DNA of 64,000 bases. Source: Sphingopyxis witflariensis. GTDB lineage: Bacteria > Pseudomonadota > Alphaproteobacteria > Sphingomonadales > Sphingomonadaceae. This document shows positions 43,415 through 51,432 of the stretch, in pieces (positions within the stretch are counted from its first letter, which is position 1; each line of letters starts with the position of its first letter). The position numbers were made by a program, and so were the translations under genes. Below the pieces are notes generated by a model. The model ran no database searches. It saw only the letters and a list, made by a program, of their open reading frames with translations, and was not told the origin of the DNA. Location: NCBI RefSeq assembly GCF_002205635.1, contig NZ_NISJ01000003.1, forward strand, positions 365,199-429,198, read 5' to 3'.

Positions 43415-44216
43415 TCAATTCCGACGTTGTTTTTGTCGCCCCGGCATACCCGCGAGCAGCGCGCGGTAGCCGCCGGCGGCCAGCGCCTCGGCTTCGCGGA
43501 TCAGGCGCTGGGTCCGGCGCCGTTCGGGCGAGGCTTTCCAGGCCGCGCCGCGGCCGATGGTCATGCGCGGATAGACGAGGCGGCAGGCGACCTCATGGCT
43601 CGTGACGCGGGCGCCTTCGCGGAGGTCGAGTATCGCGAGCAGCAGGTCGAGCCGCTGCGCCTGGTAGAAAGTCGGCGACGCTGCGGAGGGTGAAGGAGCC
43701 GCCCCGCGCAGCCATCGATCGAGATCCTGAACCGCTCGGAGCCGCGTCCCGGTCATGCCATCGAGCGGGATGACGGCGGCGAAAGAAGCGCGTTCCGGAT
43801 CGCCGCGCAGCCAGATCCGGTGAAGCGCGCCCTCATGCGCGAGAATGTAATGGCGCCCGCCCGCCACGGCCCGGTGAGCGACACGCCGCTCGACGATGCA
43901 CGAACCCAGTCCGCAGCCGAAGACCGGCGCATCTGGGAGGGCGGAATGCGCGGCATCGACGATGACGACATAGGGACAGGCGGCCGCCTCCCAAAAGGCC
44001 GGTGCCTCGAGCGCCGGCAGGCGCGGGTCGACCGGGAAAGCAGAGGGCCCATCGCCGGGCCATCACCTCCTGCAACGCCGGACCCGCGTCAGGGTCCGTC
44101 ATCACGCTCTCATAGTCGCGGCGATAATCCGGGCTGCGACGCAGAAATTCCTGCGCGTAGCCGGGAAAGTCGAGGCGCGGCCGCCGGTCATCGTCTTGCC
44201 TCCCTTTCCGCGCCAT
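43415..44216 (-). pseudogene. DUF2285 / transcriptional-regulator-domain gene, frameshifted
   Basis: Starting at ATG 44216 the first frame gives MARKGRQDDD...DFPGYAQEFLRRSPDYRRDYES...MARRWALCFP, the DUF6499-like N-terminal part. The family continuation VDPRLPALEAPAFWE...PYVVIVDAAHSAL...GGRHYILAHEGALHRIWLRGDPERASF, ending at 43415, is in another frame. The shift falls at the TTTCCCGG run near 44031-44036, one extra base relative to the expected protein. It could be a real inactivation, a sequencing error, or a frameshift site (TTTCCC). In many ICEs these two parts occur in one gene or two adjacent genes. Confidence 0.6.
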
Positions 44217-44306
44217 GACCGCCTCCGTCCGAGGCAGCAGAATTGGCGAGCGAGCCACGACCGCCAATTCCAAGAGGCGGGAATCCCCATCCCCATAAAT
44301 GGGTAT

Positions 44307-44329
44307 CCCGCCCGGCGGCGCCGGGCGGG
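44307..44329. repeat. Perfect 10-bp GC stem-loop after DUF736 copy 2
   Basis: CCCGCCCGGC, loop GGC, GCCGGGCGGG. It lies 10 bp downstream of the DUF736 stop, without a T-run. A terminator-like or mRNA-stabilising element. Confidence 0.55.
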
Positions 44330-44338
44330 TCCTGCGGC

Positions 44339-44653
44339 TCAGTCGCCGCGCCGCGTCTGGCGGCTCCAGACGAGGTCGTGCTCGCCATCTTCGCCCGCGA
44401 AGAGCTGTGCGAAGATCGGCGCGGTGAAGCTCGGATCGTCGAGCTTGACCGAGAGGTAGGGGCGCTGATCCTGCGTCAGCTTCTCCCAGGCCGCACCGAC
44501 CTCGACATCGCCGATGAAGACACGGTGGCTCGGAGCATTGCCGCTGGGGTCTTTCTCGGGCGTGATGCGAACCGATTTCGCCTGCACCGACAGGGTGGTG
44601 ATCTGACCCCGATATTCGCCGGAGACTTTCTTGAACGTGCCGATCCTGGCCAT
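44339..44653 (-). CDS. DUF736 family protein (copy 2)
   Basis: 104 residues: MARIGTFKKVSGEYRGQITTL, SHRVFIGDVEVGAAWEKL and RPYLSVKLDDPSFTAPIFAQLF are classical DUF736 segments. Function unknown; typically single genes with strong translation signals in ICEs. AAGGAAGG precedes the ATG at 44653. The frame remains open upstream to 45217 but carries no family sequence. Confidence 0.88.
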   Translation of the reverse strand: MARIGTFKKVSGEYRGQITTLSVQAKSVRITPEKDPSGNAPSHRVFIGDVEVGAAWEKLTQDQRPYLSVKLDDPSFTAPIFAQLFAGEDGEHDLVWSRQTRRGD

Positions 44654-44966
44654 GATGCATTCCTTCCTTGGCTCGGGCCGCACCATCGCGGCCTCGATGC
44701 GCATCGACCGTCGGCGGGGGGCCGGGCGGGCAGCCGCAGGCCCGCAGCGAAGCGGAGGACCGCGCCGGCGCGTCTTTCTTGTTTCGCGAGGAACGGCGGC
44801 ACGCCGGGGGAAGAAAGTCGCGACCGGCGCGGTTGCGCGAGGCCGGATCAGCGAAGCGGCCCGCCGACAGATGGCGCATTTCGAGAGGCCGTGATGATGC
44901 GGCTCGGCGGAGGGATGTGTCGCCCGGTCGACAAGCAAGTCGGCGATAGCGAAGGGCAATGAAGAC
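44654..44966. other. Gap between DUF736 copy 2 and the small membrane genes
   Basis: 313 bp of very GC-rich DNA. It should hold the promoter of the DUF736 gene. I see no convincing gene, repeat or regulatory palindrome. Confidence 0.4.
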
Positions 44967-45260
44967 CTAGGCCTGCAACTCCGCTCGCGCGATGCCATTC
45001 CCCGGCAGCACCAGATCGCGCCAACTGGCGAGCCCGGTGAGGATGGCGACAAGGACGGAAATGCCGCGATCAGCCCATGGCTCGAGGTCGGCCAGCTCCG
45101 CAAGCGCGCCGCCCGCCTGATATCCTGCAGCCGCGGCCGTGCCGGCGAACAGCAGGACGACGCAGAAGCGAACAGCGAAGGGCGCACTACTGCCAGCGAC
45201 GTACCGACCGAACGCATGGACCGAAAACCCCGCCAGCAATCCCGCGGCCAATATCGTCAT
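44967..45260 (-). CDS. Small membrane protein
   Basis: 97 residues with about three hydrophobic segments (residues 1-18, 26-50 and 65-82). No motif beyond hydrophobicity. Its ATG follows the stop of the preceding 45-residue membrane protein directly, so the two are co-translated. Not recognised; probably an ICE accessory gene. Confidence 0.55.
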   Translation of the reverse strand: MTILAAGLLAGFSVHAFGRYVAGSSAPFAVRFCVVLLFAGTAAAAGYQAGGALAELADLEPWADRGISVLVAILTGLASWRDLVLPGNGIARAELQA

Positions 45261-45398
45261 TCAGCCAAAGCCATGATCGCGCAGATAGAAGGCAAGCGCG
45301 AGGCCGGTAAAGAGCGGCAACGCGTATTTCGCACAGCGAAGGAGCAGGAGCAGGGCGTAGACTATGGCTACGCCGCCCAGGATCAGCATCAGAGTCAT
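45261..45398 (-). CDS. Very small membrane protein
   Basis: 45 residues: MTLMLILGGVAIVYALLLLL, then RCAKYALPLFTGLALAFYL, two probable transmembrane helices and a short polar end. The ATG at 45398 follows GGAGGACGGTC. The frame stays open to 45500 but the extension lacks membrane character. Directly abuts the next gene (TGA-ATG). Function unknown. Confidence 0.5.
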   Translation of the reverse strand: MTLMLILGGVAIVYALLLLLRCAKYALPLFTGLALAFYLRDHGFG

Positions 45399-45521
45399 GA
45401 CCGTCCTCCATCCGGACGCGCCCGCCACCACCTCCTCAGCGCAACCTGCAATAAGGACATAGCAAAGGCCGGCTCGGGGTTGAACCCGAACCGGAACCAA
45501 GTTGGACGTAATCCCCGGAGG

Positions 45522-45686
45522 TTAGCGGGCGAACGGGTCATATTCGCAGACGATCGTTTCGGGGTCGCCGTCGAACTCGTCGAGCGGCATGACCGAATAG
45601 CCGGCGCCGGTCTCGACGAGGATGATTACGGTCATCATCGTCCGGGCGAGGTTCCAGCCGAGCGATTGGGCGGTGGTAAGCGGCAT
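45522..45686 (-). CDS. Small hypothetical protein
   Basis: 54 residues beginning MPLTTAQSLGWNLARTMMTVI; it has one hydrophobic stretch (NLARTMMTVIILVETGAGYSV) and an acidic end (DEFDGDPETIVCEYDPF). GGAG lies 8 nt before the ATG at 45686. Not recognised. Confidence 0.45.
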   Translation of the reverse strand: MPLTTAQSLGWNLARTMMTVIILVETGAGYSVMPLDEFDGDPETIVCEYDPFAR

Positions 45687-45705
45687 GGGATCAACTCCTG
45701 TCCTT

Positions 45706-45880
45706 GGGAGCGGGCCATTCCCGCTCGACAGGCGCCCCGCCGGACGGGGACAGGCCGCAATCACCGCGAGCGCAGCCGCGGCCCGAGCGAAGCGTGGGGA
45801 CCCCGAAGCGGGTTGATTGAAGGAGGCCTGGCCTCGGCCAAGGGATCAGCGGCAATCGAGAGCGGGAATGGCCCGCTCCC
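45706..45880. repeat. 21-bp perfect inverted repeat, arms 133 bp apart
   Basis: The arm at 45706-45726 begins GGGAGCGGGCCATT and ends CCGCTC; the arm at 45860-45880 is its exact reverse complement. No gene between the arms. It could be a recombination or replication signal, or an end pair of a small non-autonomous element. Confidence 0.65.
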
Positions 45881-46059
45881 ATGCGGCAGAGCCCCACGCC
45901 TTCCCCGCCCCAGCCGCACGGCCCCGTCCCGGCCCCACCGAGCTTCCAATGGCGCCATAGCGCGGCGCACCGTCCGTCCTGTTCCAACCGACCGGAACGA
46001 AAAGCGCAGGAACGAATACACGGGAAGGAAGCCCGGTACCCCCCGCCTTATGGCAGCAC

Positions 46060-46087
46060 AAAAAGGACGGCCCGTCGGACCGCCCTT
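46060..46087 (-). terminator. Rho-independent terminator after DUF736 copy 3
   Basis: Read on the minus strand: GGGCGGTCC, loop GAC, GGGCCGTCC (9 pairs including two G-T), then TTTTTG. About 50 bp after the DUF736 stop. Confidence 0.65.
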
Positions 46088-46105
46088 CGATGTCTTGCAG
46101 CGATC

Positions 46106-46127
46106 GGCTCCGCCCGAAGGCGGAGCC
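46106..46127. repeat. 9-bp stem-loop with CGAA tetraloop
   Basis: GGCTCCGCC, loop CGAA, GGCGGAGCC, between the DUF736 stop and the terminator. No T-run follows. Possibly protects the transcript end. Confidence 0.5.
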
Positions 46128-46137
46128 GGGGATCCCG

Positions 46138-46458
46138 TCAGGCCGGCGGGTTCCAGATGATGACCTTTTTCATCGGGTCGTCGCCAGGGGCGTTGGCGAC
46201 ATTGCCGTAGATGGTCCCGAATTCGGGGGCCGACATCGTCACCGACACATATTCGGCGCCGTTGCTCTGCGAGAAGCGCTTCCAACCGGCGCCCAGTTCG
46301 AATCCGTTCTTGCGGCTGAGGATGCGATAATCAGGCTCGTTTTCCTTGATCTTGCGGCCATTCGGCACGATCGCGATCGGCGCGGTGACGTTGAGGGTGG
46401 CCAGCGTACCTTCGAAGCTGCCGTCGGCCTTGACGTTGAGATTGGCGATGGTGGGCAT
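46138..46458 (-). CDS. DUF736 family protein (copy 3)
   Basis: 106 residues: MPTIANLNVKADGSFEGTLATL and the segments NEPDYRILSRKNGFELGAGWKR and GAEYVSVTMSAPEFGTIYGNV fit DUF736, with an additional C-terminal KKVIIWNPPA. Single gene with AAGGAGAAAG before the ATG and its own terminator. It diverges from the other two copies, suggesting distinct roles rather than recent duplication. Confidence 0.85.
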   Translation of the reverse strand: MPTIANLNVKADGSFEGTLATLNVTAPIAIVPNGRKIKENEPDYRILSRKNGFELGAGWKRFSQSNGAEYVSVTMSAPEFGTIYGNVANAPGDDPMKKVIIWNPPA

Positions 46459-46712
46459 GAACTTTCTCCTTCGGTTGCTCGGGGACTTTCCCGATGGCGC
46501 CGGAAGAAGGGACCGCGAGCTGCCGTCACCGAGCGGCACGCGAGGGCGAACCCCGCATGGGGTTGACGGCCAGAGGCGAGCCGGGCCCGCAGAAGGGCGA
46601 CAGGAAGGGACAGGCCTCGAGCGACGGAGACAAATGCCCTCACGGCCATCGAGGGACGGGCACCGACAGAATTGGCGGGCCACTCCCAACTACCGCTCCC
46701 GATTCCGTTCGA

Positions 46713-47141
46713 TCAGTCGCAGCGATGCGAGCCCCAATATTTGGCCCACTGCGCCGTGAGACCGCTGCGGACCATCGCGCAGGAGACATCGCCCGAGCGG
46801 GGCGACGTGCAGAAGGCGGCGGTACGGGTGCCGCCGGCCCCGCCGCGCGACACACAGCGCATGGCCGGCCCGCGAACAAGAATATGGCCCGTCCGGTTCC
46901 GCCCCTGCGGCTCCCCCAGCAGACGGGCGAGATGATCGCGCGCCGCTATGGGGTCGGCATCGGGACAGGGATGGCCTGCGCTGCAGCTGCCATCCATCTC
47001 GCGCGCCGCGACGCCCGAGAGACGGACATGCGGCCCTTCGGCGCACCAGATCGGCCCGTCGCCGTCCCACACTGCGAGCGGAGTACATGTGAAGGACTGG
47101 CCGGACGGAACGACCGAGGCGAGCAGGAACAGAGCGAACAT
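46713..47141 (-). CDS. Staphylococcal-nuclease-like (SNase) secreted protein
   Basis: About 142 residues with a short signal peptide (FALFLLASVVPSGQSF). VWDGDGPIWCAEGPHVRLSGVAAREMDGSC resembles the SNase entry motif (DGDT...RLxGIDAPE), with GVAARE in place of GIDAPE, and DPIAARDHLARLLG follows. At least eight Cys suggest disulfides in the periplasm. The catalytic Arg/Glu set cannot be confirmed. ATG at 47141, 9 bp after the stop of the previous gene. Confidence 0.7.
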   Translation of the reverse strand: MFALFLLASVVPSGQSFTCTPLAVWDGDGPIWCAEGPHVRLSGVAAREMDGSCSAGHPCPDADPIAARDHLARLLGEPQGRNRTGHILVRGPAMRCVSRGGAGGTRTAAFCTSPRSGDVSCAMVRSGLTAQWAKYWGSHRCD

Positions 47142-47150
47142 CAACCCGCC

Positions 47151-47420
47151 CTAACGCTGAGGATCGACCGATTCAAACGCCCAAACCGACCCAAGCGCCA
47201 AAGGATGGCGCGAAGCGCCCACAAGAAACGCGCTCTTGGCGAGCCCGCCGCCGGGCGGCGTGCGCGCGGGCTTGGGGGCCAGCCGCCGCCCGGCAAGGAT
47301 GGCGAGCCAAGTGCGCTGCGCGGCCAGAACATCGCGCGGCCCCTGGCGCCGCGTGCCGGCGCCAGAGCACGCCCAATCGAGCCGCGCTCGATCCGGCAGC
47401 GGCAACTGCCCGGCGTTCAA
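47151..47420 (-). CDS. Hypothetical protein between Zn-ribbon and SNase-like genes
   Basis: 89 residues starting at TTG 47420, which overlaps the previous stop as TTGA. Basic, no membrane segment, with a middle LAAQRTWLAILAGRRLAPKPARTPPGGG and an end LASRHPLALGSVWAF-like segment. No family recognised. The overlap at one end and the 9-bp spacing at the other are the main support. Confidence 0.5.
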   Translation of the reverse strand: MNAGQLPLPDRARLDWACSGAGTRRQGPRDVLAAQRTWLAILAGRRLAPKPARTPPGGGLAKSAFLVGASRHPLALGSVWAFESVDPQR

Positions 47421-47641
47421 CTCTTGGAGCGAATGACGTGTCGCGGTTCGCCGCACAGGCCGCATGGGGCTTTCAACAATTCGAAGCCGCGAGCACCGCC
47501 GGCAGCCTGCGTTGCGGTGCCGGCCTGCGCAACGGACGAGAGATCGAGCCGATCCGCGATGCATTCGTCGCAGAGTGGCGTTCCGTCCATGCGCCGGACC
47601 AGCGCCTCGACACGTTCTGCCGTTGTTGATCTTGTAGCCAT
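47417..47641 (-). CDS. Small Cys-rich (zinc-ribbon-like) protein
   Basis: 74 residues starting MATRSTTAERVEALVRRMDG. Two CxxC pairs, CDEC (about residue 23) and CGLC (about residue 64), could hold one Zn. The N-terminal part is helical, and a possible DNA-binding or regulatory role is only inference. First gene of the Zn-ribbon/unknown/SNase-like unit and the last recognisable ICE-type gene on the right side. Confidence 0.6.
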   Translation of the reverse strand: MATRSTTAERVEALVRRMDGTPLCDECIADRLDLSSVAQAGTATQAAGGARGFELLKAPCGLCGEPRHVIRSKS

Positions 47642-47882
47642 GCGTGTGCCGTAGAGATGTATCGGGATTCGCGAAAGCCACGAGCGTGCGACTGCTAGTG
47701 GCCGGAAGGAGACGGTCTGCTTTGAAGAGGAAGCTTGGCTTAGCTGACGCACAACATCGACAAATGATGGCAATGAATAATGCAAGCGGTCCTGTGTAAC
47801 CGACATCCGCAAAACGCTTTTTCGGACAGGAATTAGTCGGCATCTAGCGGTTGAACGACGCTCTTGCGGCGCACTGTCCTGA

Positions 47883-48752
47883 CTACATACGCGATGTCAG
47901 TATATGCTCTATCTGCTCCGCCGTCGCCGCTGCTCCAGCCCTGGTCGGATGAAAGGATGCGCCTTCCGGCGGGGCGAGATCGTAGGTCCAAGGTTGCGCT
48001 GAGCATGCATCATGGCCGCTTCCGATCGTCGCCATGTCAACCAACACTGCGCCGCTCTGGTGAGCGGTTTTCCTCGTCGCTTCTGCCAATCTCGCGGCCA
48101 CTCCGAGCGACGACCTGACTTGCTGCTGCGTGAGGTGCAGTGCGTCGCACGTGCCATTTTCAGGCAAAACCGGTGGATAGGTGACCACAACGGCCAGCGC
48201 TTTGGGCGACCGCCGGCGTATCGCCGCAATGGTCGCCACGATTTCGTTTTGCACGGCAATGAAATCTTGTTGCTCGGGGTATGTTTCGCCACCCGACATG
48301 GCTGTGAGCCAGCGCATGATACCGCCGCGATTGCGGTAGCCGGCCGAGCCGAGACTTCCGATGTAGCCAATGTCGTTTCCGCCGACGGTGAGGGTTACCA
48401 GCCGGGTGTTTGCGTTGATCGGCGCGATCTGCGGGCCTTGGAAAAACTGTCCGCCACCCACCAGATGTTTGACGGTCGCGCCCGAACAGCTCATGTCGAC
48501 GAGCGATAGACCGGCAGACCGCGCAAGCTGTTGGGGATAGCCGTTGACACTCCGCTGGCATGCTAACGGAGCGCCCGGCGCCAACTCGCCCAGACCGAGT
48601 CCCGCGGCGAACGAACTTCCCAAGGCGACATATTCAGGGTTTCCGACCGGCTTGCGATGGCCTTGATACATCATGATCCCAAGGACCGCCGTCGCGCCCA
48701 GCGCGAGTAACAACGCCGCTCCAACAATCGATCGTTTCAGACCGCGGGGCAT
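47883..48752 (-). CDS. SGNH/GDSL hydrolase, membrane-anchored or secreted
   Basis: 289 residues. An N-terminal hydrophobic helix (residues 9-29) is followed by an SGNH fold: ALGSSFAAGLG (nucleophile Ser near residue 46), TVGGNDIGYIG (Gly/Asn) and the final SFHPTRAG (catalytic His). Eight Cys suggest disulfides outside the cytoplasm. An esterase or lipase resembling actinobacterial and sphingomonad GDSL lipases. It lies between the conjugation region and the sucrose locus and ends 78 bp after the ligase gene. Confidence 0.85.
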   Translation of the reverse strand: MPRGLKRSIVGAALLLALGATAVLGIMMYQGHRKPVGNPEYVALGSSFAAGLGLGELAPGAPLACQRSVNGYPQQLARSAGLSLVDMSCSGATVKHLVGGGQFFQGPQIAPINANTRLVTLTVGGNDIGYIGSLGSAGYRNRGGIMRWLTAMSGGETYPEQQDFIAVQNEIVATIAAIRRRSPKALAVVVTYPPVLPENGTCDALHLTQQQVRSSLGVAARLAEATRKTAHQSGAVLVDMATIGSGHDACSAQPWTYDLAPPEGASFHPTRAGAAATAEQIEHILTSRM

Positions 48753-48830
48753 GCTCGGTTATTTCGCCAATACCGGATGTTCGTTCGTCATAGGGCGGCG
48801 CGACACGTGCGACGGCGACCTCGGACGCGC

Positions 48831-50438
48831 CTAGGCTGCTGATAGCGGAGCGACCGAAAGACACTCCGCGTAACGTCCGCGCAAAGCCTTCTTGTCGATT
48901 TTGCCCGTAGCGGTGAGCGGAATGTCGTCGAAAATGACCCGGTCGGGCAGCCACCAGCGCACAAGCCTGGGCTCGAGCCAGGCCCGAACAGCCTCCTCAT
49001 CCAAGACGGATTCGGGCATGCGCTCGATGACGAGGAGCGGCCGTTCCTCCCACTTGGGATGAAACACGCCGACAACGGCCGCGATTTTGACGCCGGGGCA
49101 AGCGACGGCGACATTTTCGATGTCAATCGAACTGATCCATTCGCCGCCCGATTTGATGACGTCCTTCTTCCGGTCGGTGATGCGCATAAAGCCATTCGCA
49201 TCTACAGTGGCGATGTCGCCGGTATCGAACCATCCGTCGGCGTCGAGCGCACTGACCGACTGCCGGTAATACCGTTCCAGAACCCAAGGCCCACGGACGA
49301 GCACGTTGCCTGCCGCGACACCGTCGTGCGGCAAGTCCTGATCATCATCGTCGACAATCTTGAGCTCGACGCCGAACTGGAGCCGGCCTTGCCGCGTCCA
49401 GATGATGTCGTTCATTTCATCATGGCCTAGCGCTGCAACCTTGGGCGTCGGCGTTGCGAGCACGCCGAGCGGCGACATCTCGGTCATGCCCCAGATCTGG
49501 CGAACCTTGACGCCATATTGGGTCTCGAACGTCTCCGCCATCGCGCGCGGCACGGCCGACCCGCCAATCACGAGACGCTCGAGCGTCCCCGTGTCCTCGC
49601 CCGTGCGGGCGAGGTGATCGAGATACATGGTCCAGATTGTCGGCACGCCGCCCGAGAAGGTGACGCCCTCGGACTTGATCAGCTCTTGCAGGCTCGCTCC
49701 GTCGAATTTGTCGCACGGAAATACGAACTTCGCTCCGTTAATCGCTCCCGCGAATGGGAGGCCCCAGGCCGTCGCGTGATAGAGCGACTGGCACGGCAAG
49801 ATCACGTCGAAGGCAGAGAAACCGAGCGCGCCCGACAGGCCGGCGACAAGCGCGTGCAGCACCACCGAGCGGTGCGAGTAGAGCACGCCCTTCGGATCGC
49901 CGGTGGTGCCCGATGTGTAGCAGAGAAAGGCCCCGCTGTTCTCCTCGAGGTCGGGCCAAAGGGTTGTCCCGGAAAATTCAGCGATGCGCCGATCATAGTC
50001 ATCCCCGGTCAGCATCACGAAATGCTCGATCGTATGGAGCGCGGGTTTCAGCCGCTCGACGATCTCGTGCAGATTGGCGTCATAGAGAAGCACCCGGCTT
50101 TCGGCATGGTTGATCGTAAATGCGATATGTTCGTCCGGGAGCCTCGGATTGGCGGTGTGGAGAACAAGCCCCTTCCCGGGCGCAGCAAAAAACAGTTCGA
50201 AATGCCGGTGCGTATTCCAAGCGAGCGAGCTGATCCGGTCCCCCGGTTCGAGCCCGAGGCTCATGAGCCACTCGGCCCCCGCCGCCGCTCGCGAGAGCGC
50301 ACCCGCATAATCGTAACGAAAGAGCTTGCCGTCGCAGTCCTTCGATACGATCTCGCGATCGCCGTGCGCTGTCGCTGCAAAGCGCAATATCTGCGAAATG
50401 TTGAGCGGCAGGTTCTGCATCAAACCCGGGATTGTCAT
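48831..50438 (-). CDS. Fatty-acid-CoA ligase (AMP-binding)
   Basis: 535 residues. AMP-binding signature [21 protein letters not shown] (about residue 175), [43 protein letters not shown] and the C-terminal catalytic Lys in [13 protein letters not shown]. It activates a medium- or long-chain fatty acid to acyl-CoA in the cytoplasm. GAGGA precedes the ATG. It lies 37 bp downstream of the alpha/beta hydrolase and is probably the last gene of the sucrose operon, consistent with fatty acids released from an acylated sugar. Confidence 0.88.
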   Translation of the reverse strand: MTIPGLMQNLPLNISQILRFAATAHGDREIVSKDCDGKLFRYDYAGALSRAAAGAEWLMSLGLEPGDRISSLAWNTHRHFELFFAAPGKGLVLHTANPRLPDEHIAFTINHAESRVLLYDANLHEIVERLKPALHTIEHFVMLTGDDYDRRIAEFSGTTLWPDLEENSGAFLCYTSGTTGDPKGVLYSHRSVVLHALVAGLSGALGFSAFDVILPCQSLYHATAWGLPFAGAINGAKFVFPCDKFDGASLQELIKSEGVTFSGGVPTIWTMYLDHLARTGEDTGTLERLVIGGSAVPRAMAETFETQYGVKVRQIWGMTEMSPLGVLATPTPKVAALGHDEMNDIIWTRQGRLQFGVELKIVDDDDQDLPHDGVAAGNVLVRGPWVLERYYRQSVSALDADGWFDTGDIATVDANGFMRITDRKKDVIKSGGEWISSIDIENVAVACPGVKIAAVVGVFHPKWEERPLLVIERMPESVLDEEAVRAWLEPRLVRWWLPDRVIFDDIPLTATGKIDKKALRGRYAECLSVAPLSAA

Positions 50439-50475
50439 CTAGCATGTCCTCAACCTGATCGCGGCCAGCCGCAGT

Positions 50476-51432
50476 CTACCCATTCGCCAGCAAAGCTTGC
50501 AGCCGCGCGACGACCTCATCGGTCGCCTCGGCGGCAGCCGGTATGATCCCGGCAAAATGCACGAAACCATGCGTCAGATGATCGAACTCCAGGAGTTCGG
50601 AGCGAACCCCCGCATCTCGCAGGCGTCCGGCGTAGGCAACGGCCTCGTCGCGCAGCGGATCGACCGATAGGACGACCGTCAACGCACGCGGCAAGCGCGA
50701 GAGATCGTCTGCCTTGAGAGGCGAAAGGCGCGGATCGGCGGTGTCGGCGCCCTGCGCATAATCGGCGACACACACCGTCAGACTCGCGCGGCGGAGCGTC
50801 GGATCAGCGTCGCGAACGCGGGACGGATAGTCATTCTCGCCGGCGTCGAGGTCGACGGCCGGGTAGAGCAGGAGCTGTGCATCAAAGGGCCGTCCCTCTT
50901 GGGGCTCGTCGCGCATAGCGATGCAGATTGCGGCCGCTAGATTGCCGCCGGCGCTATCGCCGCCGATGATCGCAGGCAGACTATCACCGCCGAGGGACGA
51001 CCGATTGGCGGCAATCCAGCGCGCGGCCGCGAGGCTGTCGTCAAATCCCGCCGGGAAGGGATGCTCGGGGGCGAGACGATAGCTGCTGGCCACCACCACC
51101 ATCGAGAGATCCCGGCATAGCCGGCGGATGGTATGATCGACGGTGTCGAGGTCGCCGATGGCCCAGCCGCCGCCGTGAATATAGTGCAGCGTCCCCGTCG
51201 GCTCGGTCGATGGACGGTAAATCCGGAGTGGGACCTTGGCGTCGCGCGTTTCGATCTGCCGGTCTTCGATCGAAGCAACGTCTATGCGGCCGCCCGGCCC
51301 AACGATCATCGGGATCATCGCGGCAGCCTGCGCCCGAAGCGTCGGATAGTCGACGGGCCCCGGCGGCACGGAAGGCAGTTGGTCGACAAGTTGCTGCAAT
51401 ACTGGGTCGAGCGCCACGATAAACTCCGTCAA
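50476..51432 (-). CDS. Alpha/beta hydrolase of the hormone-sensitive-lipase family
   Basis: 318 residues. Oxyanion motif YIHGGGWAIGD (about residue 83), nucleophile elbow GGDSAGGNLAAA (Ser near residue 157), Asp in the VLSVDPLRDEA segment and His in DHLTHGFVHF. No signal peptide, so cytoplasmic. Likely cleaves short- or medium-chain acyl esters. It begins at TTG overlapping the esterase stop as TTGA, so the two are translated together. Confidence 0.87.
   Translation of the reverse strand: MTEFIVALDPVLQQLVDQLPSVPPGPVDYPTLRAQAAAMIPMIVGPGGRIDVASIEDRQIETRDAKVPLRIYRPSTEPTGTLHYIHGGGWAIGDLDTVDHTIRRLCRDLSMVVVASSYRLAPEHPFPAGFDDSLAAARWIAANRSSLGGDSLPAIIGGDSAGGNLAAAICIAMRDEPQEGRPFDAQLLLYPAVDLDAGENDYPSRVRDADPTLRRASLTVCVADYAQGADTADPRLSPLKADDLSRLPRALTVVLSVDPLRDEAVAYAGRLRDAGVRSELLEFDHLTHGFVHFAGIIPAAAEATDEVVARLQALLANG

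Larger units (their letters stand above)
45687..46137. other. Gene-poor stretch with inverted repeat and terminator
   Basis: 451 bp. It holds a 21-bp perfect inverted repeat (arms at 45706-45726 and 45860-45880), a terminator for DUF736 copy 3 (46060-46087) and a 9-bp stem-loop (46106-46127). Open frames here are GC-driven and unconvincing. Confidence 0.5.

Noticed and set aside
44654..45217. Upstream extension of DUF736 copy 2
   Set aside because: DUF736 proteins begin at the MARIGTFK position; the extension is Arg/Ser/Pro-rich.
47642..47882. Possible attachment site or tRNA at the right end of the conjugative region
   Set aside because: No tRNA-like cloverleaf, integrase gene or repeat matching the left side could be found by eye.
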